Source: Frateuria flava (GTDB taxonomy: Bacteria > Pseudomonadota > Gammaproteobacteria > Xanthomonadales > Rhodanobacteraceae). Taken from it: DNA of 64,000 bases. The stretch lies in contig NZ_JAGJRS010000013.1 of the NCBI RefSeq assembly GCF_017837635.1, forward strand, positions 272,764 to 336,763. Reading direction: 5' to 3'. The notes under the pieces are model-generated. The model worked only from the letters and a program-made list of their open reading frames with translations, had not been told where the DNA came from and did not search any database. Below are positions 48,394 to 56,897 of the stretch, piece after piece; the first letter of the stretch is position 1, and the number at the start of each line of letters is the position of its first letter. The translations under genes and the position numbers were made by a program.

Positions 48394-48993
48394 ATGCCCC
48401 TGCACTACCTCGCCCTGGGTGATTCCTACACCATCGGCGAAGCCGTCCCCGCCACCGGCCGCTGGCCCGCGCAACTGGTGCGGCAGCTGCGCGCGCGTGG
48501 CGTGGCCATCGACGATCCGCAGATCATCGCCGTGACCGGCTGGACCACCGACGAGCTCTGCGCGGGCATGGACGCGGCCACGCTCACGCCGCCCTACGAC
48601 CTGGTCACGCTGCTGATCGGGGTCAACAACCAGTACCGCGGGCGCTCGGCCGGAACGTACCGCACGCAGTTCAGCGGCCTCCTGCGCCGCGCGGTCGGCC
48701 TGGCCGGCGGGCGGCCCTCGCGCGTGGTCGTGGTGTCGATCCCCGACTGGGGCGTCACCCGCTTTGCCCGCGAGCAGGGCCGCGACCCTGCGCCGATCGC
48801 CCACGCACTGGACGTCTACAACGCGATCGCCCGCGACGAGGCGGGCCGCGCGGGCGCGCGCTGGGTGGACATCACGCCGCTTTCGCGGCGCCATCCGGAC
48901 ATGGTGGCGGCGGACGGCCTGCACCCGAGCGCGGAGCAGTACGCACTGTGGACGGACGCGATCCTGCCGGTCGCCGCCGCTGCGGTGAAGTAG
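48394..48993 (+). CDS. SGNH/GDSL hydrolase
   Basis: 199 residues. YLALGDSYTIGEAVP is block I with the nucleophilic Ser, TLLIGVNNQYRG is block III with the oxyanion Asn, and MVAADGLHPSAEQYALW is block V with the Asp-His pair. No signal peptide, so cytoplasmic esterase or lipase-like; the substrate is unknown. ATG 48394 follows CGAAGGACGTACC. Confidence 0.9.
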   Translation: MPLHYLALGDSYTIGEAVPATGRWPAQLVRQLRARGVAIDDPQIIAVTGWTTDELCAGMDAATLTPPYDLVTLLIGVNNQYRGRSAGTYRTQFSGLLRRAVGLAGGRPSRVVVVSIPDWGVTRFAREQGRDPAPIAHALDVYNAIARDEAGRAGARWVDITPLSRRHPDMVAADGLHPSAEQYALWTDAILPVAAAAVK

Positions 48994-49083
48994 CGCGCCG
49001 GTTGCGTCGCGCCGGTTGCGATCATGCGAAACGCCCCCAACCTGCGGGCGTATCATTGGCCCTCTTTGCCGGAGCTTTTCCCC

Positions 49084-50007
49084 ATGTCCCTCGATCCTGC
49101 CACCCGCGAACGCATCGAAACCCTGCTCAAGGACCACCGCGTGGTGCTGTTCATGAAGGGCGACCGTCGCCAGCCGATGTGCGGCTTCTCCGCCGCGGCG
49201 ACCAACACGCTCAATGAGCTGCTGCCCGACTACCACACGGTCAACGTGCTGGACGACCCGGAGATTCGCGAGGGCATCAAAGTGTTCGGCGACTGGCCGA
49301 CCATCCCGCAGCTGTATGTCGAGGGCGAGCTGGTCGGCGGCGCCGACATCATCCGCCAGATGTATGCCAGCGGCGAGCTGCATTCGCTCTTCGGCGCGAC
49401 GCCGCCGGACCGCACGCCGCCGGAAATCACCATCACCGACAAGGCGGCCGAAGCGATCCGCAACGGCATCGCCAACGCACAGGGGCTGGCGCTGCACCTG
49501 GAGATCGGGCCGGACCACAGCGCCGGCTTCCAGCTCGCGCCCGCGGGCGACCACGACATCGTGGTGACCGCGAACGGCATCGAGGTGCATTTCGATCCGG
49601 GCAGCGCGCAGCGCGCCAAGGGGATCGTGATCGACTGGGTCTCCACCGTGCAGGGCGAGGGCCTGAGCCTGAAGTTCCCCGGCGCGCAGGAGATCGGCTC
49701 GCTCAGCGTGCAGCAGCTCAAGGAGCGCCTGGCCGAGGGCAGCGTGCTGCTGGTCGACGTGCGTCCGGCCGCCGGCCGCGCCCAGGCGGCGCCGCTGGCG
49801 CTGGCGCGCGTGCTGGAGGACGAAGGCTACGACGCGCTGGCCGCGCTGCCGAAGGACACCGCGATCGCCTTCATCTGCCATCACGGCAACTCCAGCCGCG
49901 GCGTGGCCGAGCGTTTTGCAGCGCACGGCTTCAGCAACGTGTTCAACGTCGAGGGCGGCATGGACGCGTGGGCGCGCGAGATCGATCCGTCGGTGCCGCG
50001 TTACTGA
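49084..50007 (+). CDS. Monothiol glutaredoxin fused to HesB-like and rhodanese domains
   Basis: 307 residues. Domain 1 (1-105) is a GrxD-type glutaredoxin with CGFS at 33-36 and WPTIPQLYVEGELVGGADI, which binds glutathione-ligated [2Fe-2S] clusters. Domain 2 (~112-205) looks like an A-type scaffold (ITITDKAAEAIRNG, VHFDPGSAQRAKGIVIDWV) but lacks the Cys residues that bind the cluster. Domain 3 (~215-307) is a rhodanese with Cys ~265 in ICHHGNSSRG. The combination suggests a role in Fe-S or sulfur traffic. ATG 49084. Similar long Grx4-type proteins occur in xanthomonads, from memory. Confidence 0.85.
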   Translation: MSLDPATRERIETLLKDHRVVLFMKGDRRQPMCGFSAAATNTLNELLPDYHTVNVLDDPEIREGIKVFGDWPTIPQLYVEGELVGGADIIRQMYASGELHSLFGATPPDRTPPEITITDKAAEAIRNGIANAQGLALHLEIGPDHSAGFQLAPAGDHDIVVTANGIEVHFDPGSAQRAKGIVIDWVSTVQGEGLSLKFPGAQEIGSLSVQQLKERLAEGSVLLVDVRPAAGRAQAAPLALARVLEDEGYDALAALPKDTAIAFICHHGNSSRGVAERFAAHGFSNVFNVEGGMDAWAREIDPSVPRY

Positions 50008-50023
50008 GCGTTCTGGCGAACCG

Positions 50024-50156
50024 CCCCCTTCCGCCTGTCGGCACCTTCCCCCGTGCAACGGGGGAAGGCTCACGAACGGGCTTTCCCGCACTTTGACGCG
50101 ATCCGATCCTTCCCGCGCTGCGCGGGGGAAGGTGCCCGAAGGGCGGATGGGGGCGG
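50024..50156. repeat. Palindromic repeat array, family A
   Basis: CCGCCTGTCGGCACCTTCCCCCGTG at the left and GCGGGGGAAGGTGCCCGAAGGGCGGATGGGGG at the right, with CCCCCGTGCAACGGGGGAAGG and TTCCCGCGCTGCGCGGGGGAA inside. It fills the gap between the glutaredoxin fusion gene and the convergent SDR gene. Confidence 0.82.
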
Positions 50157-50197
50157 CCGGAGCGGGCGGTTCCATCATGCCGCTGCCCAGGACCGCC

Positions 50198-51211
50198 CTA
50201 GCGCCGCAAGCCCGCCCGCATGCCGCGGCGACCGGCCCACAACAACGCCCCGGCCGCCAGCGCCCCCGCCGCGACCACGCCGCGATGCGTCGTCGCCCAC
50301 AGCTGCAGGCTGTAGCCCTTCGAACGCGTATCGAAGCGCCCGTGCGTGCCGTAATCCTCCGGCACCGCCTCGTACAGGTTGTCCGGCCGGTCCTCCGGCA
50401 GCGGCAGCTTGCCCATCTGGCCGGCGTAGCCGAGTTTGACCAGACGGCGGTCCGCCAGTTTCGGGAACAGCTTGTTGCCCAGGATCGCCTTGACCGCCGG
50501 GAAGCCGACGTTGAGCTCGCGCCGACGATGGTGCGCCGCCCAATGGATGCCCTTGGCCGCGACCTCGGGCTGGAAGATCGGCGGCACCGGCTGCGGCCGG
50601 CGGGGCAGCTTGGTGCGGCCCCACTGGAATTGCGGCGTGTTGAACGCGGACAGCTGCACCATCGTGATGTGGATGTCGCTCTGGTCGTGCATCAGTTCCA
50701 CGCGCAGCGCGTCGGTGAAGCCGCGGATGGCGAACTTCGCGCCGCAGTAGGCCGATTGCAGCGGGATTGCCCGGTAGGCGAGCGCCGAACCCACCTGCAC
50801 GATGGTGCCGCGGTTGCGCTCGCGCATGCGCTTGAGCGCCGCCATCGTGCCGTACACGGTGCCCAGGTAGGTGACCTCGGTGGCGCGCTTGAATTCGGCG
50901 GGGCTGATGTCGTGCACGGGCGAGAAGATGGTCGCCATCGCATCGTTGACCCAGATGTCGATCGGACCGAACTCCTGCTCCACACGCTCCGCGGCCGCCT
51001 CCACGGCGTCGGCATCGGACACGTCCAGCGGGATCGGCAGGGCTTCGCCACCCAGTGTGCGCACCTCCTCGGCGGCCCGTTCCAGGCCCTCGCTGCTGCG
51101 CGCGATCAGCGCGATGCGCGCGCCGTCGCGTGCGAAGCGATGCGCGGTGGCTCGGCCGACGCCGGCGGAGGCGCCGGTGATGACGACGACTTCGGGTTTC
51201 TTGTTGTGCAT
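50198..51211 (-). CDS. Short-chain dehydrogenase with C-terminal membrane segment
   Basis: 337 residues. Rossmann start VVVITGASAGVGRATA, and active site with Ser in VQVGSALAYRAIP and YCGAKFA (Tyr-x3-Lys) near 155. The residues beyond the SDR core (~250) form an extension that ends in a hydrophobic helix GVVAAGALAAGALLWAG with flanking Arg, so it may be membrane-anchored. The substrate is unknown. ATG 51211 has AGGAG eight bases upstream. It is transcribed alone or from the PPC/ASRT gene pair 110 bases upstream. Confidence 0.88.
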   Translation of the reverse strand: MHNKKPEVVVITGASAGVGRATAHRFARDGARIALIARSSEGLERAAEEVRTLGGEALPIPLDVSDADAVEAAAERVEQEFGPIDIWVNDAMATIFSPVHDISPAEFKRATEVTYLGTVYGTMAALKRMRERNRGTIVQVGSALAYRAIPLQSAYCGAKFAIRGFTDALRVELMHDQSDIHITMVQLSAFNTPQFQWGRTKLPRRPQPVPPIFQPEVAAKGIHWAAHHRRRELNVGFPAVKAILGNKLFPKLADRRLVKLGYAGQMGKLPLPEDRPDNLYEAVPEDYGTHGRFDTRSKGYSLQLWATTHRGVVAAGALAAGALLWAGRRGMRAGLRR

Positions 51212-51321
51212 GTGCGACTCCTGGAACGCTCCTGCAGATGCGCCGTCGTGGGCAATGCCTTTTTCCAGCGCGCCTGGGCGCGGGAGCATCGCCCGCAACG
51301 GGGCGCCCGCAAGGGATGGGG

Positions 51322-51702
51322 CTAGCTGTAGGCGATGGTGGAGAGCAGCGCGAGCGCGGCCTGGCGCGAATCCAGCCGCGTGTGCTGCACCACGATCGGG
51401 ACGTCCGACTCGATAACGCTGGAGTAGTCGGTGTCGGTCGGGATCGGTTCCGGATCCTTCAGGTCGTTGAAGCGCAGGTGCAGCGTGCGCCGCGCCGGGA
51501 CGGTGACGCGGTAGGGCCCGGCCGGCTCGCGGTCCTTGAAATAGATGGTGATGGTGACCTGCGCGTCCTGCGCGTTGGTGTTGAGCAGGCAGGCGGTTTC
51601 GTGGCTGAGGAAGCGCGGGTCGTCCGCGTGCGTGCCCCCGGGCGGGATGTAGCCTTCGGCGATGGCCCAGCGGCGTTCGCCGATCGGTTCTGGCGTGGTC
51701 AT
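51322..51702 (-). CDS. Sensory rhodopsin transducer-like protein (ASRT family)
   Basis: 126 residues. WAIAEGYIPPGG, FLSHETACLLNTN, ITIYFKDREPAGPYRVTVPARRTLHLRFND, IPTDTDYSSVIESDVPIVVQHTRLDSRQA and LLSTIAYS match closely, as I recall, the soluble transducer of Anabaena sensory rhodopsin, a beta-sandwich tetramer that can bind DNA. No rhodopsin gene lies in the window. The ATG overlaps the stop of the upstream PPC-domain gene by four bases, so the two are coupled. Many homologues without a rhodopsin are annotated in genomes; their role is not settled. Confidence 0.88.
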   Translation of the reverse strand: MTTPEPIGERRWAIAEGYIPPGGTHADDPRFLSHETACLLNTNAQDAQVTITIYFKDREPAGPYRVTVPARRTLHLRFNDLKDPEPIPTDTDYSSVIESDVPIVVQHTRLDSRQAALALLSTIAYS

Positions 51703-52145
51703 GGCAGCTCCTTGTCGAGGTGGATCAGGGCGAGGCCCGAGGACGGGTCGTGGCGACGGCGCAGGTGCGCGGGCGCCTCGGTGAGAATCACTTCCAGCGT
51801 GGGCCGTACGTGGCCTTCGAGCAGGTGGCCGCCGAGTGCGCGCCCGTCGGACTGGCCGAGCACGGCATGCATGTGCAGTTTCGGCTCGTCGTCCTTGAGC
51901 GCCACGTCGCCGATCAGCGACACCACTTCGACCTGCTCGTCGACGGCATTGCGCTTGTACTGCTTGCTGTCCCAGGCGAAGTAGCCCAGCACCGCGCGCT
52001 CGAACGCGCCAATGGCGGTCAGGTGCGCGGCCGACAGCTGCTGATCCCGGGCGAAGGCGAGCAGGCAGGCATTGGCCTCGTCGCCGGTCTCGAGCACGAC
52101 GGCCCAGGTGCGCGTGTCGTCCTGGTGGATCAGTTGGTAGTGCAT
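51699..52145 (-). CDS. PPC (DUF296) domain DNA-binding-like protein
   Basis: 148 residues. YQLIHQDDTRTWAVVLETGDEANACLLAFARDQQL begins the PPC/DUF296 domain; AHLTAIGAFERAVLGYFAWDSKQY, VVSLIGDVALKDDEPKLHMHAVLGQSDGRALGGHL and VRPTLEVILTE are its core with the metal-binding-type His pair in LHMHAV. The plant AHL proteins share this domain and bind AT-rich DNA; bacterial single-domain members have no settled function. It overlaps the ASRT-like gene by ATGA. Confidence 0.88.
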   Translation of the reverse strand: MHYQLIHQDDTRTWAVVLETGDEANACLLAFARDQQLSAAHLTAIGAFERAVLGYFAWDSKQYKRNAVDEQVEVVSLIGDVALKDDEPKLHMHAVLGQSDGRALGGHLLEGHVRPTLEVILTEAPAHLRRRHDPSSGLALIHLDKELP

Positions 52146-52217
52146 CGGTGTGAGCTCCTGCGGTGCTGGATCCTGTGAAGAGCGGCGTCGGTGGGGTGGG
52201 CGTTTTTGTTCCGGTCA

Positions 52218-52480
52218 CCCCCATCCGCCTGTCGGTACCTTCCCCCGCGAGACGGGGAAAGGCTCACCAGCGCTGGCTCCTGCAAAAAGGCGCGCCTGCG
52301 TTGTTGCTCGCAGGCGAGAGCGGGATCGGGGGGCCCGGGGTTTTCGCTCTAATCGCGCCCATTCGCCTGTCGGCGTTTTTTCCCTGCGGGACGGGGGAAG
52401 GTTCACGGACGCGCGCTTCCGCAGGGTGGAGCCTTCCCCCGTCTCACGGGGGAAGGTGCCCGAAGGGCGGATGGGGGCGA
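52218..52480. repeat. Long palindromic repeat array, family A
   Basis: The 359-base gap between the PPC-domain gene and the FAD/Fe-S gene is almost entirely repeat. It opens CCCCCATCCGCCTGTCGGTACCTT and ends GGAAGGTGCCCGAAGGGCGGATGGGGG, with a second CCCATTCGCCTGTCGGC module near 52358 and several TTCCCCCG...CGGGGGAA hairpins between them. No gene is seen. Confidence 0.82.
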
Positions 52481-52504
52481 CCGGCGCGGGCAGTCCCGTC
52501 ACGC

Positions 52505-55500
52505 TTACTGCCCTCCCCAGGCCTCGCCGCCACGCCCGGGCTCGGGGCGTGCCGACGGCAGCGAGGCTTCGCGTTCGCGCACCGGAATGGCGTCCAGGTT
52601 GGAGCTGCCCTGCGCCAGCGCCATCGCCAGCACCTGCGACACGTCCAGCGCGGTGCGCCCGGTGCATTGCTGGATCTGCTGCCGGCAGGAGAAACCGTTG
52701 GTGATGATCAGCGTGTCCGGATCGGCCGCGCGGATGGTCGGGAGCAGTTCCAGCTCGCCGATCGCGAGCGAGACGTTGACCTTCTTCGCGTCGAAGCCGA
52801 ACGAGCCGGCCATGCCGCAGCAGCCGGCGTCGAGGAAGGTGAAGTCCAGCCCGGCCTTGGCCAGCAGCCGCTTCTCCGCATCGGTGCCGATCACCGCATG
52901 GTGGTGGCAGTGCGCGTGCACCAGCGCCTTGCGCCTGAACTGCGGCGGCGCGTAGCCGACGCGGTCGAGGTATTCGCTGAACAGGAAGGTGTTGCGTGCC
53001 AGCCAGTGCGCGCGCTCGTCACCCGGGAACAGATTGGGCAATTCGTCGCGGAAGGCCGCCACGCAGGAAGGCTCCAGTCCCACCACCGGCACGCTGCGGT
53101 CGATGTGCGGCGAGAGCGCGTCGAGGATGTCGGAAAGTTGCGCGCGCGCCTTGTCCAGCATGCCCTCGGCATACAGCGGCCGGCCGCAGCACAGCGTCGC
53201 CTGCGGCACCACCACGCGGTAGCCGGCCGCTTCCAGCACGCCGACGGCATCCTTGAGCGGATCCGGATGCAGGTAGTTGTTGAAGGTGTCGGGCCACAGC
53301 AGCACGTCGGACCCGCGCGTGCGCGGGGCCTGGCGTGCTGCGAACCAGTCGCGGAAGGTCTCGCTGACGAAACGCGGCATCGTGCGTCGCTGGGCGATGC
53401 CGCCGATCGCCTTGGCCAGGTGCGAAAGCCCGGGCGTCTGCAGCACCGCGTTGGCCAGCCAGGGCACGTGCGAGGCCACGCGCGCCACATCGAAGATGCG
53501 CCCCATCGCGTAGGCCGCGCGCGGGCGCAGCCGACCCTTGTAATGGTGGTGCATGAACTCGGCCTTGTAGGTGGCCATGTCCACGTTGACCGGGCAGTCG
53601 CTCTTGCAGCCCTTGCAGGCCAGGCACATGTCCAGCGCATCGCGCACCGCCTCGCTGCGCCAGCCGTCCTTGAGCGGGTCGCCCTCGAGCATTTCGAACA
53701 GCAGGTGCGAGCGCCCGCGCGTGCACCATTTCTCCTCGTGGGTGGCGCGGTAGCTGGGGCACATCACGTTCTTGTGCTTGTTGCGGCAGTTGCCCACGCC
53801 GACGCAGCGGCGCGCGGCCTGGGCGAAGCTCATGCCGTCGGCCGGATAGGCGAACGCGGTCTTCAGCTTCGGCGGCTGGTAGCCGGGGCCATCGCGCAGG
53901 TCGGCGTCCATCGGGTTGGGATCGACCACCTTGCCCGGGTTCATGCGCCCGCGCGGATCCCACAGCGCCTTGAACTCGCCGAACGCCTGGACCAGCTCGT
54001 CACCGAACATCTTGGGCAGAAAGGAAGCCCGCACCTGGCCGTCGCCGTGTTCGCCCGAGAGCGAGCCGCCGTAGGACAGCACCAGGTCGGAGGCCTCGTC
54101 CATGAACGCGCGCCACTGCGCCACCGCCTCGGGGGTGGAGAGGTCGAAGGCGATGCGGCAGTGGATGCAGCCGTCGCCGAAGTGGCCGTACAGCGCGCAG
54201 GTGTAGGTGTACTTGGCCAGCAGCTTGCGGAAGTCGCGCAAGTAGGGACCGACCTTGTCCGGTGGGACGGCGGCGTCCTCCCAGCCCGGATGGCCGTCCG
54301 GCTGGCCGGGCACGCGCGCGGTGGCGCCCAGGCCCGACTCGCGGATGGTCCACAGCATGCCCTCCTCGTCCTTGTCGTCGAACAGCTTCATGCTCGGCGG
54401 GTGGTCGTCCTGCTTCAGCGCCGCCATCAGCTTGCGTGCCTTGGCGTCGGCCTCCTCCTTGGAGTCGCCGCCGAACTCGACCATCAGCCAGCCGCCGCCG
54501 GGCGGCAGCAGGGCGCGGTCCTTCGGATGCATGTCCTTGCGCTTCATGTCGGCGATCAGCGCATCGTCGATGCCCTCCAGGCCGGTCGGACCGTAAGCGA
54601 GGATCTGCGGCACGTGGTCGCCCGCCTCGAACACGTCCGGGTAGCCGAGCACCAGCAGCGATCGCACCGGCGGGCTGGGCACCAGCCGCACCTCCGCCTC
54701 CAGGATCGTCACGCAGGTGCCCTCGGTGCCGACCAGCGCGCGTGCCACGTTGAAGCCGTTCTCCGGCAGCAGTTCGTCGAGGTTGTAGCCGGACACGCGG
54801 CGCGGGATCTTCGGGTAGCGCGCGCGGATCAGGTCGGCGTAGCGGTCGCGGATGGACTTGAGGCCTGCGTAGATCTCGCCGCGGCGGCCGCCCTCGCGGA
54901 TGATCCGTTCGAGCTCCTCCTCGCTGGTCGGTCCCACGCGCATGCGCAGGCCGTCGTAGGTGACGATCTCCAGCGCATGGACGTTGTCGGCGGTGCGCCC
55001 GGCCATCACCGAATGCACGCCGCAGGAGTTGTTGCCGATCATGCCGCCCAGCGTGTTGTGCGCGTGGGTGGAGGGATCCGGGCCGAAGGTGAGGTGGTGC
55101 TTCTCCGCTTCGTCGCGCAGGTCGTCCAGCACGCAGCCGGGCTCGATACGCGCACGCCGCTGCTCCGGGTCGATCGCGACGATCTGGTTGAGGTGGTAGG
55201 AGAAATCCATCACTACCGCGGTGTTGCAGCACTGGCCGGCCAGGCTGGTGCCGCCGCCGCGCGAGAGCACCGGCGCGTCGTGCTCGCGGCAGATGCGCAG
55301 CACTTCCTCCACGTCCCTGGCATGGCGCGGCTTGACCACGCCGATCGGCACCTGGCGGTAGATCGAGCCGTCGGTGGCGTACAGCGCGCGGCTGCCGTCG
55401 TCGAAACACACCTCCCCTTCAAGCGCCGCGGCCAGGTCCTGCGCCAGCACGGCGGCGGCGGCGCTGGAGAAGGCGAGGCGGTCGCTGTGCGAATGGCGCA

Positions 55501-55651
55501 CGCGCGGCGGCGCCAGCGGCAGTACCGCGGCATCGCGGTGGCTGTCCTGGCGGTCGCGGCCGTCGGTGGAGGATGCGGCCGCCTCGGCGCCGGGGGCGTC
55601 GGGCTTGCGGGGAAACGAAGGGACGGAGCCGTGTTCTCGCTGTTGGGTCAT
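52505..55651 (-). CDS. FAD/Fe-S 2-hydroxyacid dehydrogenase (Dld-II/YdiJ-like)
   Basis: 1048 residues. The N-terminal FAD domain (VVKPRHARDVEEVLRICREH, LSRGGGTSLAGQCCN, GMIGNNSCGVHSVMAGRTADNV) precedes the FAD oxidase C-terminal domain (HFGDGCIHCRI, SGEHGDGQ). The 4Fe-4S region has CVGVGNCRNKHKNVMCPSY (~617) and CLACKGCKSDCP (~677). The C-terminus has two CCG domains, CCGRPL (~820) and GCCGMAGSFG (~947). The complete set in one chain fits quinone-linked D-lactate or D-2-hydroxyglutarate dehydrogenases of this architecture. ATG 55651 follows GGAGAG. It lies downstream of the enolase-superfamily gene with a family-B hairpin between. Confidence 0.9.
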   Translation of the reverse strand: MTQQREHGSVPSFPRKPDAPGAEAAASSTDGRDRQDSHRDAAVLPLAPPRVRHSHSDRLAFSSAAAAVLAQDLAAALEGEVCFDDGSRALYATDGSIYRQVPIGVVKPRHARDVEEVLRICREHDAPVLSRGGGTSLAGQCCNTAVVMDFSYHLNQIVAIDPEQRRARIEPGCVLDDLRDEAEKHHLTFGPDPSTHAHNTLGGMIGNNSCGVHSVMAGRTADNVHALEIVTYDGLRMRVGPTSEEELERIIREGGRRGEIYAGLKSIRDRYADLIRARYPKIPRRVSGYNLDELLPENGFNVARALVGTEGTCVTILEAEVRLVPSPPVRSLLVLGYPDVFEAGDHVPQILAYGPTGLEGIDDALIADMKRKDMHPKDRALLPPGGGWLMVEFGGDSKEEADAKARKLMAALKQDDHPPSMKLFDDKDEEGMLWTIRESGLGATARVPGQPDGHPGWEDAAVPPDKVGPYLRDFRKLLAKYTYTCALYGHFGDGCIHCRIAFDLSTPEAVAQWRAFMDEASDLVLSYGGSLSGEHGDGQVRASFLPKMFGDELVQAFGEFKALWDPRGRMNPGKVVDPNPMDADLRDGPGYQPPKLKTAFAYPADGMSFAQAARRCVGVGNCRNKHKNVMCPSYRATHEEKWCTRGRSHLLFEMLEGDPLKDGWRSEAVRDALDMCLACKGCKSDCPVNVDMATYKAEFMHHHYKGRLRPRAAYAMGRIFDVARVASHVPWLANAVLQTPGLSHLAKAIGGIAQRRTMPRFVSETFRDWFAARQAPRTRGSDVLLWPDTFNNYLHPDPLKDAVGVLEAAGYRVVVPQATLCCGRPLYAEGMLDKARAQLSDILDALSPHIDRSVPVVGLEPSCVAAFRDELPNLFPGDERAHWLARNTFLFSEYLDRVGYAPPQFRRKALVHAHCHHHAVIGTDAEKRLLAKAGLDFTFLDAGCCGMAGSFGFDAKKVNVSLAIGELELLPTIRAADPDTLIITNGFSCRQQIQQCTGRTALDVSQVLAMALAQGSSNLDAIPVREREASLPSARPEPGRGGEAWGGQ

Positions 55652-55670
55652 GTCACTCTCCGGTGCCTTC

Positions 55671-55735
55671 CTGTAGGAGCCCGCTCGCGGGCGATGCTTT
55701 TGGCCGGGAACATCGCCCGCAAGCGGGCTCCCACG
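55671..55735. repeat. Palindromic repeat, family B
   Basis: CTGTAGGAGCCCGCTCGCGGGCGATG and CATCGCCCGCAAGCGGGCTCCCACG form a long stem around TTTTGGCCGGGAA. It lies between the FAD/Fe-S gene and the enolase-superfamily gene on the same strand, and could end transcripts or stabilise the upstream message. Confidence 0.85.
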
Positions 55736-55754
55736 AAGAGCGGGCAAGGGTGCA

Positions 55755-56897
55755 TCAATCGGCCTCCGGCGCGACGCGATACCGTTCCGCGTCGCGCTGC
55801 CTGAAGGTCAGGCCCAGGCCTGGCGCGTCCGCATCGACCACCAGCGCGCCATCGCGCAGCGCCGGCAGGCCGTCGAAGAACATCGACTCGATGCGCGCGT
55901 GGTCGTGGAAGTACTCCACGTGCTTCAGGTGCCCCACCGCACTGCAGACGTGCGCGTGCAGGTGCGGCGCGCAGTGCGCCGAGACCGGGATGCCGAAGCC
56001 GTGCGCCACCGCGGCGGCGTGCAGGAAGCCGGTGAAGCCGCCGCAGCGGGTACCGTCGACCTGCAGCACGTCGACCGCGCCGGCCTGGAGCATGCGGCGG
56101 AAATACCAGGCATCCCAGCCGTACTCGCCGGCAGCGACATTCATGCCGGCGGGTGCACGGTCGCGCAGCAGGCGCAGCCCTTCGAGGTCATCGGAGGACA
56201 CCGGCTCCTCGAACCAGCCCACGCCCTCGTGCGCGTAGCACTCGGCCAGCGCCAGCGCCTGCTTGCGCTCATAGGCGCCGTTGCCGTCGACCATCAGCTC
56301 CGGCGCCGCGCCGATCGCCTCGCGCGCGGCATGCACGCGCGCCGGATCGTCGTCCGGATGCGTGCCGACCTTCATCTTGACCCGCGCCATACCCTGTTCG
56401 ACCCAGCCGGCGAGTTGGTCCTGCAGGCGCTCGATGGTGTAGGAGGTGAAGCCGCCGCTGCCGTACACCGGCACCGCCTCGCGTGCACGGCCCAGCAGGC
56501 GCACCACCGAGGTACCGTGCAGGCGCGCCTTCAGATCCCACAGCGCGACGTCGACGGCGGCGATCGCCATCAGGCCGACGCCGGGACGACCGATGTTGCG
56601 CAGCGCCCGGTTCATCGAAGCCCACGCGCCGGGGATGTCGTCGGCATCCTGGTTGAGCAGCACGTCGCGCAGCGGGTCGGCGATCACCGCGCCCGCGGCG
56701 GCGTGCGCGTAGGTCCAGCCCAATCCGGTGTGGCCGCCGGCGGAGACCTGCGCCAGCACTATCGTGGTCGCGTCCCAGGCGATGGTGCCGTCGGCTTCCG
56801 GGCCATCGGTCGGAATGCGGTAGGCATCGACCTCGATGCGTGCGATGCGGCGCGTTGCCGGAACGGTCGCGGCGGGTGAGGGCCGCGCAGCGTTCAT
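55755..56897 (-). CDS. Enolase-superfamily enzyme (mandelate racemase/muconate-lactonizing group)
   Basis: 380 residues. The catalytic barrel has RVKMKVG (Lys-x-Lys, ~172), LMVDGNGAY (metal Asp ~198), GWFEEPVSSDD (Glu ~226), VAAGEYGWD (Glu ~250), DGTRCGGFTGFLHAA and VSAHCAPHLHAHV with the late His. This ligand set fits sugar-acid dehydratases or muconate-type enzymes; the substrate is not determined. The ATG overlaps the stop of the ThDP enzyme gene by four bases (ATGA), so both are coupled, an unusual partnership that hints at one pathway. Confidence 0.85.
   Translation of the reverse strand: MNAARPSPAATVPATRRIARIEVDAYRIPTDGPEADGTIAWDATTIVLAQVSAGGHTGLGWTYAHAAAGAVIADPLRDVLLNQDADDIPGAWASMNRALRNIGRPGVGLMAIAAVDVALWDLKARLHGTSVVRLLGRAREAVPVYGSGGFTSYTIERLQDQLAGWVEQGMARVKMKVGTHPDDDPARVHAAREAIGAAPELMVDGNGAYERKQALALAECYAHEGVGWFEEPVSSDDLEGLRLLRDRAPAGMNVAAGEYGWDAWYFRRMLQAGAVDVLQVDGTRCGGFTGFLHAAAVAHGFGIPVSAHCAPHLHAHVCSAVGHLKHVEYFHDHARIESMFFDGLPALRDGALVVDADAPGLGLTFRQRDAERYRVAPEAD

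Noticed and set aside
49420..49700. Functional A-type Fe-S carrier domain in the glutaredoxin fusion
   Set aside because: The region lacks every Cys needed to hold a cluster, so only a structural relationship is claimed.
52218..52480. CRISPR-like array
   Set aside because: The repeats are unevenly spaced inverted modules with hairpin cores, not regular direct repeats with unique spacers, and there are no cas genes.
52163..55804. Long plus-strand open frame opposite the FAD/Fe-S dehydrogenase
   Set aside because: Starts within repeat DNA and mirrors the real gene; no recognisable domain.
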